Shown here piece after piece: positions 9,666-17,429 of a DNA stretch of 64,000 nt (position 1 is its first letter; every line of letters starts with the position of its first letter). The notes beneath the pieces were generated by a model. The model was not told the DNA's origin. It was given only the letters and a program-made list of their open reading frames with translations, and made no database searches. A program made the position numbers and the translations under genes. Origin of the DNA: Shewanella sp. VB17 (GTDB lineage: Bacteria > Pseudomonadota > Gammaproteobacteria > Enterobacterales > Shewanellaceae); NCBI RefSeq assembly GCF_013248905.1, contig NZ_JABRVS010000001.1, positions 2,294,001-2,358,000 of the forward strand, read 5' to 3'.

Positions 9666-10388
9666 GTGCCTAATCAAGCCTTCAGATGTTTCGTTGATAA
9701 CGTATTGAATGACAATATAGGGAAAAGGGTGGTGCGATTTGAATATTCGGGGCAGGTTTATTGGTTAAAACAGGCTGAAAAACTAACCGGTGCGATGCGT
9801 TTTTTAAAACCCAACTCCAAAAAATCGATTCAAATTGAGATTGATACGTTAAAAAAATTAGCACTCAAGGGGGCGCCAGTTCCCACATTAATGTACTGTG
9901 GTGATCATTTTTTGGTGATTGCTGACGTTGGTAAGACCTTAAATGAATGGATGGCTAATGCGAATATTGAGTCAAATACGCAGCAGCAGATATTGGTAGA
10001 CAGTGGTGTTGCCTTAGCCAAACTTCATACTTTAGGCCTGGCTCATGGACGACCCGCACTTCGGGATATTAGTTGGCAAGATGGACAGGTGAGTTTTATT
10101 GATTTTGAAGCGAGTCAAAACAATAAGAGTATTATCTATCAACAAAGACGCGATATTCTTGTTTATATTCATAGTCTATACCGTTATTTAGGTCCTAAGC
10201 ATGAGTCTATAAAGCCTGTGATTATGGCGTATCGTCATGCTGGAGGTGATAACATTTGGCAAGAGGCTAAAAAGTGGATAACACCTTGGCAATGTCTCTA
10301 TTTTGTTTTGTATTGTTTAAAAGACGTGGGTGGTAAAGATCTTCGTCCTATTTATTGGTTGTTATGGCATTTTAGACAAACAAAGTAA
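9666..10388 (+). CDS. Atypical kinase-like protein (LPS kinase / InaA-like)
   Basis: 240-residue protein with a protein-kinase-like layout resembling the lipopolysaccharide-kinase/InaA group. Candidate elements are a Lys in YWLKQAE (residue 35), an acidic helix residue near 58, HGRPALRDI at 127-135 in place of the catalytic loop, and FIDFEAS (145-151) in place of the DFG region. The catalytic-loop Asp of HxD is Arg here and the usual Asn is Asp, so activity cannot be assumed, although I recall related proteins sharing the HGRP form. GTG 9666 is chosen because GGGAG lies eight bases upstream; TTG 9651 would add five residues. Substrate unknown. Confidence 0.6.
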   Translation: MPNQAFRCFVDNVLNDNIGKRVVRFEYSGQVYWLKQAEKLTGAMRFLKPNSKKSIQIEIDTLKKLALKGAPVPTLMYCGDHFLVIADVGKTLNEWMANANIESNTQQQILVDSGVALAKLHTLGLAHGRPALRDISWQDGQVSFIDFEASQNNKSIIYQQRRDILVYIHSLYRYLGPKHESIKPVIMAYRHAGGDNIWQEAKKWITPWQCLYFVLYCLKDVGGKDLRPIYWLLWHFRQTK

Positions 10389-10474
10389 TGGCATCATTTT
10401 TAGTTGGGCGTGATGGTGTTTATTGTTATGGTCAATATTAAGCTAACTTATGACAGTGTCGTAAAGGTTGGCGC

Positions 10475-10645
10475 GTGTCGCGGATTGTATGTTGTACTCT
10501 GGCCTTTCTACCGTTAAACTTTGCTTTTAAAAAATCATTGATCGGATCAGAGTCAATGGGATCTGGGACGATGCGAATTTTAGTGGGTAAATGGCAATAC
10601 AGTGTCAGCCTACTTAACCCTTTCGATTTTGAAATGAAAGAATAA
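10475..10645 (+). CDS. Possible 56-residue protein upstream of the J-domain gene
   Basis: Small open frame from GTG 10475 with AAAGG eight bases upstream, ending 18 bases before the J-domain gene. The product starts VSRIVCCTLAFLPLNFAF, which could be a short hydrophobic or signal-like segment, and ends NPFDFEMKE. I recognise no family. A competing 75-codon frame lies on the opposite strand (10438-10665), so coding on either strand is unproven. Confidence 0.28.
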   Translation: MSRIVCCTLAFLPLNFAFKKSLIGSESMGSGTMRILVGKWQYSVSLLNPFDFEMKE

Positions 10646-10663
10646 CTGCTCGCAGGTAATAAC

Positions 10664-10954
10664 ATGATTAACCACTTTAGTGTGCTTGGCGTTAAGCCGA
10701 GCGCAAACGAAGACGATATAAAAAAAGCTTACAAACGCTTATCGAATAAGTACCACCCTGATAAATTACTCGGCGTGTCTGAAGATGATAAAGTCGAGGC
10801 CGAAGTTCGACTACAGAGAGTAAAAAAAGCTTATGAAGTGCTTTCAAATCCTAAGCTTAAAAGTGCATTTGTGAGAGATTTCAATAATGTTATTGTGACC
10901 GACCCCGCTGCCGCAATGCGCGAGCTATGGGACCAATTTTATTCTATAAGTTAA
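10664..10954 (+). CDS. Short J-domain (DnaJ-like) co-chaperone
   Basis: 96-residue protein made almost entirely of a J-domain, which stimulates the ATPase of an Hsp70. The diagnostic HPD tripeptide is at residues 31-33 within KYHPDKL, preceded by the basic helix KKAYKRLSNK and followed by KKAYEVLSNP in helix III. There is no Gly/Phe linker, zinc domain or substrate-binding domain, so specificity must come from partners. It is the first gene of a tight four-gene group, 13 bases before the next gene, with AGGT just before the ATG. The Hsp70 partner is not encoded nearby. Confidence 0.88.
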   Translation: MINHFSVLGVKPSANEDDIKKAYKRLSNKYHPDKLLGVSEDDKVEAEVRLQRVKKAYEVLSNPKLKSAFVRDFNNVIVTDPAAAMRELWDQFYSIS

Positions 10955-10967
10955 TTTCTGAGTACTC

Positions 10968-11459
10968 ATGACAACATCACTAAATCTCGCACGCATTGAT
11001 GAGTTAAAAGAAAATGCATATAGCAATATCGAATCTTATAATGATCCCGATACCCCAAATGCGCTGGAACAATTTACCAGTCAAATCAAAACGATTTTGT
11101 TGGCCGATCCTAAGTTACTCAATTCTGTCCCTGAGTACTTACCCATTGCTCTGTATGATAAAGTTAAATTTCCACCTGCAGCAAAACTCAAATGGTCTGG
11201 CTGGATAGAGCAAGGGATCTTACCCCCGTGGAATGATTTTAAAACGACCGTGGCCTTTAATAATGCTGATTTACCGCTGGTGTTAGCGGTTCGGGAATAT
11301 TGTGAAACCTTACTCATAGAGAGCTGTGCAGTTTTATACTTATTGGAAAATGAGAATAAAGTGCCGTCAGGAAATAAAGAAAAGGATCAAGATGATAATG
11401 ATGACTACGTTGAAGATAATGATGATGGTTATTACGATCAGTATGATGAGGAGCACTGA
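10968..11459 (+). CDS. Uncharacterised acidic protein in the J-domain operon
   Basis: 163-residue soluble protein with no family that I recognise. Residues 1-130 look globular and helical, with a central PPAAKLKWSGWIEQGILPPW segment. The last 30 residues are an extremely acidic, probably disordered tail rich in Asp, Glu and Tyr (DDNDDYVEDNDDGYYD region). There is no signal peptide or membrane segment. Its stop TGA overlaps the next start ATG by one base, indicating coupled translation, so its role is probably tied to the J-domain protein before it and the 251-residue protein after it. Confidence 0.75.
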   Translation: MTTSLNLARIDELKENAYSNIESYNDPDTPNALEQFTSQIKTILLADPKLLNSVPEYLPIALYDKVKFPPAAKLKWSGWIEQGILPPWNDFKTTVAFNNADLPLVLAVREYCETLLIESCAVLYLLENENKVPSGNKEKDQDDNDDYVEDNDDGYYDQYDEEH

Positions 11460-12214
11460 TGAATAACTTAGTTGAAATTGCTGCAGCCGAAATAAAACAA
11501 TTGGCAGATATAGAGCCTAAGCAAGCGAGTAAAAAGTTTGAATTGATGGCTAACACCATGACTGATGAGGTGTTGGTTGAAGTGATTGAGCAGATGGATA
11601 TCGTGACCTTAACTCAAATCAACAGTCATCATGATATCTCCTGTCCGTCCATTATGTCGGAACTGATGAGTCCTGAGCAGATCAGAGACATTGTTTGCCA
11701 ACAGCCTCTTTATTGGGAAGAGAAAATTAAGAGTAATGCAGATGAATTGATCCAGCATACTTTTGACTTTCTGACATACCTTATTCGTATTCAAGACTGT
11801 GAAGCTAAACAGACGGCTATTTTGGAGTGTATTGCTGAAGATCCTGCAGGTTTATTTTATCTGTCGATCCCTTTTATTGAATTTATATTAGGGCCATCAA
11901 CAAGCACTGAATATCACATCAATGATAGCTACGATGATGAAGATGATGGTGAAACGATTGGTTTTAGTGATAGAAACACAGAAGAGGAAGCTCATGGTCT
12001 TAGTATGGATGATCCTCGTAGTTTGTTAGCCTTGATTAGTCAACTTGCCCCTGATGTCGAGAAATCGATTAAAAACCTACTACGTAGCGAAAATTCAAGT
12101 TGGATAAATATTATTAACAAATTTGTCAGTGAATTAGTACTTCAAGCAAAAGAAAAGAATGAAGTGACTGATGAGTACGCTGAAGTTGATGATATGTTTA
12201 GTTTTCTTGATTAA
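11459..12214 (+). CDS. Uncharacterised helical protein in the J-domain operon
   Basis: 251-residue soluble protein of unknown family. It is mostly alpha-helical by composition, with an acidic insertion around residues 157-168 (SYDDEDDGETIG) and a second acidic patch at the C-terminus (EYAEVDDMFSFLD). No catalytic motif, membrane segment or signal peptide is visible. The start overlaps the preceding stop by one base and it ends 11 bases before the next gene. Like its upstream neighbour it alternates predicted structured blocks with acidic linkers, a feature of some chaperone-like or nucleic-acid-mimicking proteins, but that is only a resemblance. Confidence 0.75.
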   Translation: MNNLVEIAAAEIKQLADIEPKQASKKFELMANTMTDEVLVEVIEQMDIVTLTQINSHHDISCPSIMSELMSPEQIRDIVCQQPLYWEEKIKSNADELIQHTFDFLTYLIRIQDCEAKQTAILECIAEDPAGLFYLSIPFIEFILGPSTSTEYHINDSYDDEDDGETIGFSDRNTEEEAHGLSMDDPRSLLALISQLAPDVEKSIKNLLRSENSSWINIINKFVSELVLQAKEKNEVTDEYAEVDDMFSFLD

Positions 12215-12225
12215 GGAACTCACTA

Positions 12226-13119
12226 ATGCAAGTCGTGTTAAGAGATAGTGACCAAGGGCCTTTTTTAAGTAGAGTATTAGCCTACGGCCAAACAGAAGCG
12301 TTATTAGATGACACACAATTGGCGAATATTAAAGCGAAAGCAGTGTTGATGAGTCTTAAATTGGCTGATAAGTTTTATAATAAATACAAGATGCATTTAT
12401 TAGAACATGCCGCTTTTGATGTTATTGGCGTGGCAAGTTTAGGTCTGATGGCGTTAAGTGATCGAGATAAGTATCAAGGACTCAATTTACTTTTAACGTC
12501 AGATGGGATAGTTAAATCCTTTCAGAAAGGCTGGAGTATGCTGAGTACGGTCAGTAAGTATAAGCTGAGCAATAAGTCAGTGTATGGTGATATTGATAAA
12601 GTCTTACTCGATAAAGTGTCTAGTCCAAGCGATAGCGATGAATGGATAGGTTGGCAAGCTTATCAAGAAGCATTATTAGATTTTAACCGTCAGGAATCAG
12701 TGGTGTGCTTGCTAAAGCAATGTTATGCCCAAGTTAGCTACGATCCTTTAGATTGTTTGAGTCTGGAAAGTGTGTTTGCTGAAGTGGTACTGTATCGACT
12801 ATTTTTGGGCTCAGTTAACGTAAGACAAGATCTCAAGCAACGGATCGCACATATCGAATTTCAAGATATTTGGTTCTCAGCTGAACACATAGAACAACTC
12901 ATAGAAAAAACGTTGTCTGAGCTGCCTTTGGCCCTTGCAGAGACAATAAAAGTGGACTTAGGTAAGCATTTTACAGCGGGTTTGCTGCGCACGTTAACGT
13001 TTGCTAAAAGTTATCGTGAGTTACTGTTAAAAAATGTCAGTCCAGAGCGGTTAGAGCGATTGGAATACAAAGAAGGTCTAACAGGTTTGTTGGGGTGGCC
13101 TGTTTATATTGTGATGTAA
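12226..13119 (+). CDS. Uncharacterised protein, last gene of the J-domain operon
   Basis: 297-residue protein that I cannot assign. It reads as a helical soluble protein; the only hydrophobic stretch, DVIGVASLGLMALS near residue 66, is too short and interrupted to be a clear membrane helix. AAGGA stands eight bases before the ATG. It is followed by a strong bidirectional terminator shared with gltA, which closes the transcript. Its steady length, good ribosome binding site and position argue that it is a true gene. Co-occurrence with the J-domain protein in other genomes would be the best functional clue. Confidence 0.75.
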   Translation: MQVVLRDSDQGPFLSRVLAYGQTEALLDDTQLANIKAKAVLMSLKLADKFYNKYKMHLLEHAAFDVIGVASLGLMALSDRDKYQGLNLLLTSDGIVKSFQKGWSMLSTVSKYKLSNKSVYGDIDKVLLDKVSSPSDSDEWIGWQAYQEALLDFNRQESVVCLLKQCYAQVSYDPLDCLSLESVFAEVVLYRLFLGSVNVRQDLKQRIAHIEFQDIWFSAEHIEQLIEKTLSELPLALAETIKVDLGKHFTAGLLRTLTFAKSYRELLLKNVSPERLERLEYKEGLTGLLGWPVYIVM

Positions 13120-13145
13120 AATCATTAGGGTTAATTAGAGTGAAA

Positions 13146-13183
13146 AAAAAGCGCGAATATCAAGCTGAATATTCGCGCTTTTT
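13146..13183. terminator. Bidirectional terminator between the J-domain operon and gltA
   Basis: Perfect 15-base-pair stem (AAAAAGCGCGAATAT / ATATTCGCGCTTTTT) around an eight-base loop. The A and T runs give U-tracts in both directions, so it can end the plus-strand J-domain operon and the minus-strand gltA. Confidence 0.93.
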
Positions 13184-13205
13184 ATTGACCTAATTTAAAT
13201 TATTA

Positions 13206-14498
13206 TCAAGAATTACGTTTGTTTTTTGGAATAAAGCTACGTTCAGTATCGCCAGTATACAATTGTCGAGGACGACTGATTTTATGGCCGGGTTGATCTA
13301 ACATCTCTTTCCAGTGAGCAATCCAACCGACGGTACGCGCAAGGGCAAATAGTACGGTGAACATGCTGGTTGGAATACCAATAGCTTTCATAATAATTCC
13401 CGAATAGAAGTCAACGTTCGGGTAAAGTTTCTTAGAGACAAAGTATTCATCTTCTAATGCAATACGTTCAAGTTCCATGGCCACATCAAGCAGAGGGTCA
13501 TTCACTTTGAGCTCACTCAGTACTTCATGACATGTTTCACGCATGACTTTAGCACGTGGGTCAAAGTTTTTGTAAACACGATGTCCAAAGCCCATTAGAC
13601 GGAAAGGATCGTCTTTATCCTTTGCACGTGCAATGAATTCTGGAATGCGATCAACAGTGCCAATTTCTTCGAGCATATTTAGACAGGCTTCATTGGCCCC
13701 GCCATGTGCAGGTCCCCACAGTGATGCGATCCCCGCAGCGATACATGCAAATGGGTTTGCACCAGAAGAACCCGCTAGACGTACTGTAGAAGTTGATGCG
13801 TTTTGCTCATGATCTGCATGTAAAATGAAGATACGGTCCATAGCGCGTTCTACAATCGGGTTCACTCGATACTCTTCGCACGGCACAGCAAACATCATAC
13901 TAAGGAAGTTACCTGCGTAGCTAAGATCATTACGTGGGTATACAAATGGCTGACCAATTGAATACTTATAACACATGGCGGCAATAGTGGGCATTTTAGA
14001 CACGAGTCGGTATGCTGCAATTTCACGATGACGACTATCATTGACATCTAAAGAATCTTGATAAAATGCAGATAAAGCACCCGTCACGCCACATAGCATT
14101 GCCATCGGGTGAGCATCACGACGGAAGCCTCTAAAGAAAGATGCCAACTGTTCATTCACCATTGTGTGGTTTTTTACAGTAAGAACAAATTCTTTATATT
14201 GGCTTTTAGATGGAAGCTCTCCGTACAAAAGTAGATAACATAGATCTAAATAATCAGAGTCTACCGCTAATTCGCTTATCGGATAACCACGGTGGAGCAG
14301 TATGCCCAAATCGCCATCAATATAGGTGATCGCTGATTCACAGGAGGCTGTAGCGAGAAATCCTGGGTCGAATGTAAAGTGCGCTTTACTGCCTAACTTA
14401 CTGATGTCAATGACATCGAATCCTGCAGTTCCTTTTTTGATCGGCAAATCGATCGATTCATTCCCTGGTAGTTGTAACTTGGCTATTTTGTCAGCCAT
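13206..14498 (-). CDS. gltA: Citrate synthase (type II)
   Basis: Condenses oxaloacetate and acetyl-CoA into citrate, the entry step of the TCA cycle. 430 residues, as in the hexameric, NADH-sensitive type II enzymes of Gram-negative bacteria. The catalytic residues can be placed by alignment with E. coli: H265 in GPAHGG, H306 in GFGHRVYK and D363 in NVDFYSG; LHADHEQN at 227-234 is also conserved. GGAGAAGGG lies just before the ATG. It is divergent from sdhC with a 438-base shared control region. Confidence 0.97.
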   Translation of the reverse strand: MADKIAKLQLPGNESIDLPIKKGTAGFDVIDISKLGSKAHFTFDPGFLATASCESAITYIDGDLGILLHRGYPISELAVDSDYLDLCYLLLYGELPSKSQYKEFVLTVKNHTMVNEQLASFFRGFRRDAHPMAMLCGVTGALSAFYQDSLDVNDSRHREIAAYRLVSKMPTIAAMCYKYSIGQPFVYPRNDLSYAGNFLSMMFAVPCEEYRVNPIVERAMDRIFILHADHEQNASTSTVRLAGSSGANPFACIAAGIASLWGPAHGGANEACLNMLEEIGTVDRIPEFIARAKDKDDPFRLMGFGHRVYKNFDPRAKVMRETCHEVLSELKVNDPLLDVAMELERIALEDEYFVSKKLYPNVDFYSGIIMKAIGIPTSMFTVLFALARTVGWIAHWKEMLDQPGHKISRPRQLYTGDTERSFIPKNKRNS

Positions 14499-14769
14499 AC
14501 CCTTCTCCTTACTTCATTCATATGTGAGTGCGGCTTATCAATCGCAATACTCTACAGTGAATCTAGATCACATTTCAATTTAAATAAGTGTTTAAATTTG
14601 TTAGACCGCGGTCTTATTTTAATCAACAGCATAGCATAACTGGGACTTGGCAGTTTTTTTTACCAAAAAAACTTAATATGCATAATGTGACGTTTGTATT
14701 TGACATTTGCCCCGCGTATACTTGCTTCGGCTCCGATGAGCTACTAACATTACCAGTTAGTTAACACTT

Positions 14770-14829
14770 GTTTACATGCGTTTACATCAGTAAATAGTGT
14801 TTTTTATTTGGTTAATTGTTTGTTTACAC
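14770..14829 (+). promoter_or_regulatory. Phased GTTTACA repeats, candidate ArcA-type sites
   Basis: GTTTACAT occurs at 14770-14777 and again at 14780-14787, exactly one helical turn apart. GTTAATTG is at 14811-14818 and GTTTACAC at 14822-14829. ArcA is known to bind phased direct repeats of about this type and to repress sdh and gltA in relatives. The assignment is by resemblance only. Confidence 0.45.
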
Positions 14830-14852
14830 TTTTCTTTTACGATAATTAAAAT

Positions 14853-14868
14853 TGTGATTTAGATCACG
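14853..14868 (+). promoter_or_regulatory. CRP-like binding site upstream of sdhC
   Basis: TGTGATTTAGATCACG matches the CRP consensus TGTGA-N6-TCACA at nine of ten defined positions. It lies 68 bases before the sdhC start and four bases before TATAAT at 14872. That proximity would place it over the promoter core if that box is used, so activation from this exact geometry is uncertain. Confidence 0.6.
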
Positions 14869-14936
14869 GTCTATAATTTGAGTAAAAGCGGTTCGTATAA
14901 CAAAAATATAGCTCAATAGAGCAGAGTGAGCAGAAC

Positions 14937-15311
14937 GTGAAAAAGCAAAGACCTGTCCATTTAGATCTGCAGACCATTCGCTTCCCTGCAACAGCGATTG
15001 CGTCCATTCTTCACCGTGTATCCGGTGTCATCATGCTATTTGCTGTTGGTATTCTTATTTGGTTGTTAAATCAATCTTTAGCATCACCTGAGAGTTTCGC
15101 AGCGACACAATCTCTTTTTGATAATTTGTTGGTTAAATTTGTCATTTGGGGAATTCTTACCGCTCTTGGTTATCATCTCATTGTTGGTTTACGCCATTTA
15201 GTGATGGATACTGGGCGCTGGGAAGAGTTAGCTTCTGGCATTGTTTCAGCAAAAATTGCGTTTGCTTTGTCAGCCGCGTTTTCTATCATTGTGGGGATTT
15301 GGGTATGGTAA
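14937..15311 (+). CDS. sdhC: Succinate dehydrogenase cytochrome b556 subunit
   Basis: Membrane anchor of complex II, binding heme b and ubiquinone together with SdhD. 124 residues with three membrane helices (about 28-46, 64-84 and 104-124). SILHRVSG at 23-30 is the conserved quinone-site segment, and H80 in GYHLIVGLRH aligns with the E. coli heme ligand H84. The start is GTG 14937; the frame opens RPVHLDLQTI, the usual SdhC N-terminus. It overlaps sdhD by seven bases. Confidence 0.95.
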   Translation: MKKQRPVHLDLQTIRFPATAIASILHRVSGVIMLFAVGILIWLLNQSLASPESFAATQSLFDNLLVKFVIWGILTALGYHLIVGLRHLVMDTGRWEELASGIVSAKIAFALSAAFSIIVGIWVW

Positions 15312-15652
15312 CTAACGCAGCAAGTCTTGGTCGCAGTGGTGTCCATGACTTTATTCTGATACGCGCCAGTGCAATCGTTTTGGCTATCTATACCATTTTC
15401 TTGGTTGGATTTGTTGCATGTAGCGCTCCACTTACCTACGACGTATGGCATGGCTTATTTAGTGCATTGCCGATGAAGGTATTTACATTGTTAGCGCTTG
15501 TTGCTTTGCTTATCCATGCATGGATTGGTGTTTGGCAAGTACTGACAGACTATGTAAAACCGATCGCTTTACGTGGTGTACTTCAGTTCGTTGTTGTCGT
15601 GGTAGCCTTTTCTTATATGGCTGCAGGCATTTTGATAGTGTGGGGTGTTTAA
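15305..15652 (+). CDS. sdhD: Succinate dehydrogenase membrane anchor subunit
   Basis: Second membrane anchor of complex II. 115 residues, three membrane helices, with the heme-ligand region LLIHAWIGVWQVLTDY near residues 61-76; the DY pair aligns with the E. coli quinone-site residues. The longest open frame extends back to 15146, but that part overlaps sdhC; ATG 15305 gives the standard N-terminus (MVTNAASLGRSGVHDFILIR). The stop abuts the GTG of sdhA directly. Confidence 0.94.
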   Translation: MVTNAASLGRSGVHDFILIRASAIVLAIYTIFLVGFVACSAPLTYDVWHGLFSALPMKVFTLLALVALLIHAWIGVWQVLTDYVKPIALRGVLQFVVVVVAFSYMAAGILIVWGV

Positions 15653-17419
15653 GTGAGTATTCCAGTTCGCGAATTTGATGCGATTGTGATCGGTGCCGGT
15701 GGCGCAGGTATGCGAGCCGCATTACAAATCTCTAAAGAAGGTAAAAGCTGTGCGCTTTTATCTAAAGTATTTCCTACACGTTCTCATACCGTATCTGCGC
15801 AAGGGGGCATTACCGTTGCGCTAGGTAATGCCCATGAAGATCATTGGGAACAACACATGTACGACACGGTTAAAGGTTCCGATTTTATCGGAGATCAAGA
15901 AGCCATCGAGTTTATGTGTAAAACCGGTCCTGAATCGGTTATCGAATTAGAGCAAATGGGACTGCCATTTTCTCGTTTCGAGAACGGCACTATCTATCAA
16001 CGCCCGTTTGGTGGCCAATCAAGAAATTTTGGTGGCGAACAAGCAGCACGTACAGCAGCCGCTGCGGATCGAACCGGTCATGCGCTTTTACATTGCCTTT
16101 ATCAGCAAAATGTAAAGCATAAAACAGAAGTGTTTTCTGAGTGGTATGCACTGGATTTAGTGAAAAATGCAGACGACGTGATTGTCGGTTGTACTGCCAT
16201 TGATATTGAAAGTGGTGAGATTGTTTATTTCAAAGCTAAAGCGACAGTGTTAGCGACCGGTGGTGCTGGGCGTATTTTTGCTTCAACCACTAACGCACAT
16301 ATTAATACCGGTGACGGTGTTGGTATGGCGATGCGTGCTGGTGTTCAGATGCAAGATATGGAAATGTGGCAGTTTCATCCTACTGGGATTGCTGGCGCGG
16401 GTGTTCTCGTGACGGAAGGATGCCGTGGTGAAGGTGGATATTTGCTGAACAAAGACGGTGAACGCTTCATGGAGCGTTATGCACCTAATGCCAAAGATTT
16501 AGCATCTCGTGATGTCGTTGCGCGTTCGATGATGACTGAGATTCGTGAAGGTCGTGGATTAGATGGTCCACTTGGCCCGCATTGTCTGCTTAAGCTTGAT
16601 CATTTAGGTAAAGAAACATTAGAAGCTCGTTTACCTGGTGTTTGCGAATTATCACGTACATTTGCTCACATTGATCCTGCTGATGGTCCTATCCCTGTGT
16701 TACCTACTTGTCACTATATGATGGGAGGGCTGCCCGCGAAAGTGAGTGGTCAGGTCATTCGAAAGCATACCGATGGTACGGAAACTGATGTTATTGGTCT
16801 TTTTGCTGTGGGTGAAATTGCGTGTGTATCAGTACATGGTGCTAACCGTTTAGGCGGCAACTCACTGCTCGATTTAGTGGTATTTGGTCGTGCAGCCGGG
16901 CAACACTTAGGTAAAGCATTGGATGAAACCGCTACCCCAATTGACGCCACTGAGGCAGATATAGCGGCATCACTTGAACGTTTGAACCGTTGGGAAAGCA
17001 ATAAAGACGGTGAAGATCCGGTACAAATACGTAAAGACTTGCAGCTTTGTATGCAACTTAATTTCTCTGTATTTCGAAGTGGTGATGCAATGGCTGAAGG
17101 TTTGAAAGAACTTAAAGCAATACGCGCACGTTTAGCTAATGCTAAGTTATCTGATAATTCAAGCGAGTTCAATACGCAGCGTATTGAGTGCCTAGAGTTG
17201 GATAACTTGATGGCCACAGCGATTGCAACAGCTTATGCTGCAAATTACCGCACAGAAAGTCGTGGTGCACATTCACGTGAAGATTATCTTGAACGCGATG
17301 ATGAGAACTGGCTGTGCCATAGTTTGTTTAACCCAGATACAGAAGAGATGGATCGACGGCCTGTGAACATGGAGCCTAAGCTTCGTGCTGCATTCCCACC
17401 GATCAAGCGTACTTACTAA
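15653..17419 (+). CDS. sdhA: Succinate dehydrogenase flavoprotein subunit
   Basis: Catalytic subunit oxidising succinate to fumarate with covalently bound FAD. 588 residues, equal to E. coli SdhA. The N-terminus has the dinucleotide fold GAGGAGMRAA (14-23), and H45 in RSHTVSAQGG is the predicted FAD attachment site. HPTG and the HGANRLGGNSLLDL segment mark the FAD and active-site regions. Translation starts at GTG immediately after the sdhD stop. It precedes sdhB by 10 bases. Confidence 0.97.
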   Translation: MSIPVREFDAIVIGAGGAGMRAALQISKEGKSCALLSKVFPTRSHTVSAQGGITVALGNAHEDHWEQHMYDTVKGSDFIGDQEAIEFMCKTGPESVIELEQMGLPFSRFENGTIYQRPFGGQSRNFGGEQAARTAAAADRTGHALLHCLYQQNVKHKTEVFSEWYALDLVKNADDVIVGCTAIDIESGEIVYFKAKATVLATGGAGRIFASTTNAHINTGDGVGMAMRAGVQMQDMEMWQFHPTGIAGAGVLVTEGCRGEGGYLLNKDGERFMERYAPNAKDLASRDVVARSMMTEIREGRGLDGPLGPHCLLKLDHLGKETLEARLPGVCELSRTFAHIDPADGPIPVLPTCHYMMGGLPAKVSGQVIRKHTDGTETDVIGLFAVGEIACVSVHGANRLGGNSLLDLVVFGRAAGQHLGKALDETATPIDATEADIAASLERLNRWESNKDGEDPVQIRKDLQLCMQLNFSVFRSGDAMAEGLKELKAIRARLANAKLSDNSSEFNTQRIECLELDNLMATAIATAYAANYRTESRGAHSREDYLERDDENWLCHSLFNPDTEEMDRRPVNMEPKLRAAFPPIKRTY

Positions 17420-17429
17420 GGAATTTGAG

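Larger units (their letters stand above)
14499..14936. promoter_or_regulatory. Divergent gltA / sdhC control region
   Basis: 438 bases without a gene, lying between two divergent TCA operons. It holds a CRP-like palindrome (14853-14868), a TATAAT box just downstream (14872-14877), and several GTTTACA or GTTAATT-type repeats between 14755 and 14829 that resemble ArcA-type sites. Near gltA there is an imperfect AGTGA-N7-TCACA. Transcription starts cannot be fixed from sequence alone. Confidence 0.6.

Noticed and set aside
14555..14576. CRP site near gltA
   Set aside because: AGTGA and TCACA halves are separated by seven rather than six bases, so it does not fit the CRP spacing.
14715..14735. 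TTGACA...TATACT-like promoter in the gltA/sdhC region
   Set aside because: The boxes are only about 11 bases apart, too close for a sigma-70 promoter.
16750..17217. 155-codon minus-strand frame inside sdhA
   Set aside because: Antisense to a highly conserved enzyme, Ser-rich translation typical of a reverse-strand shadow.
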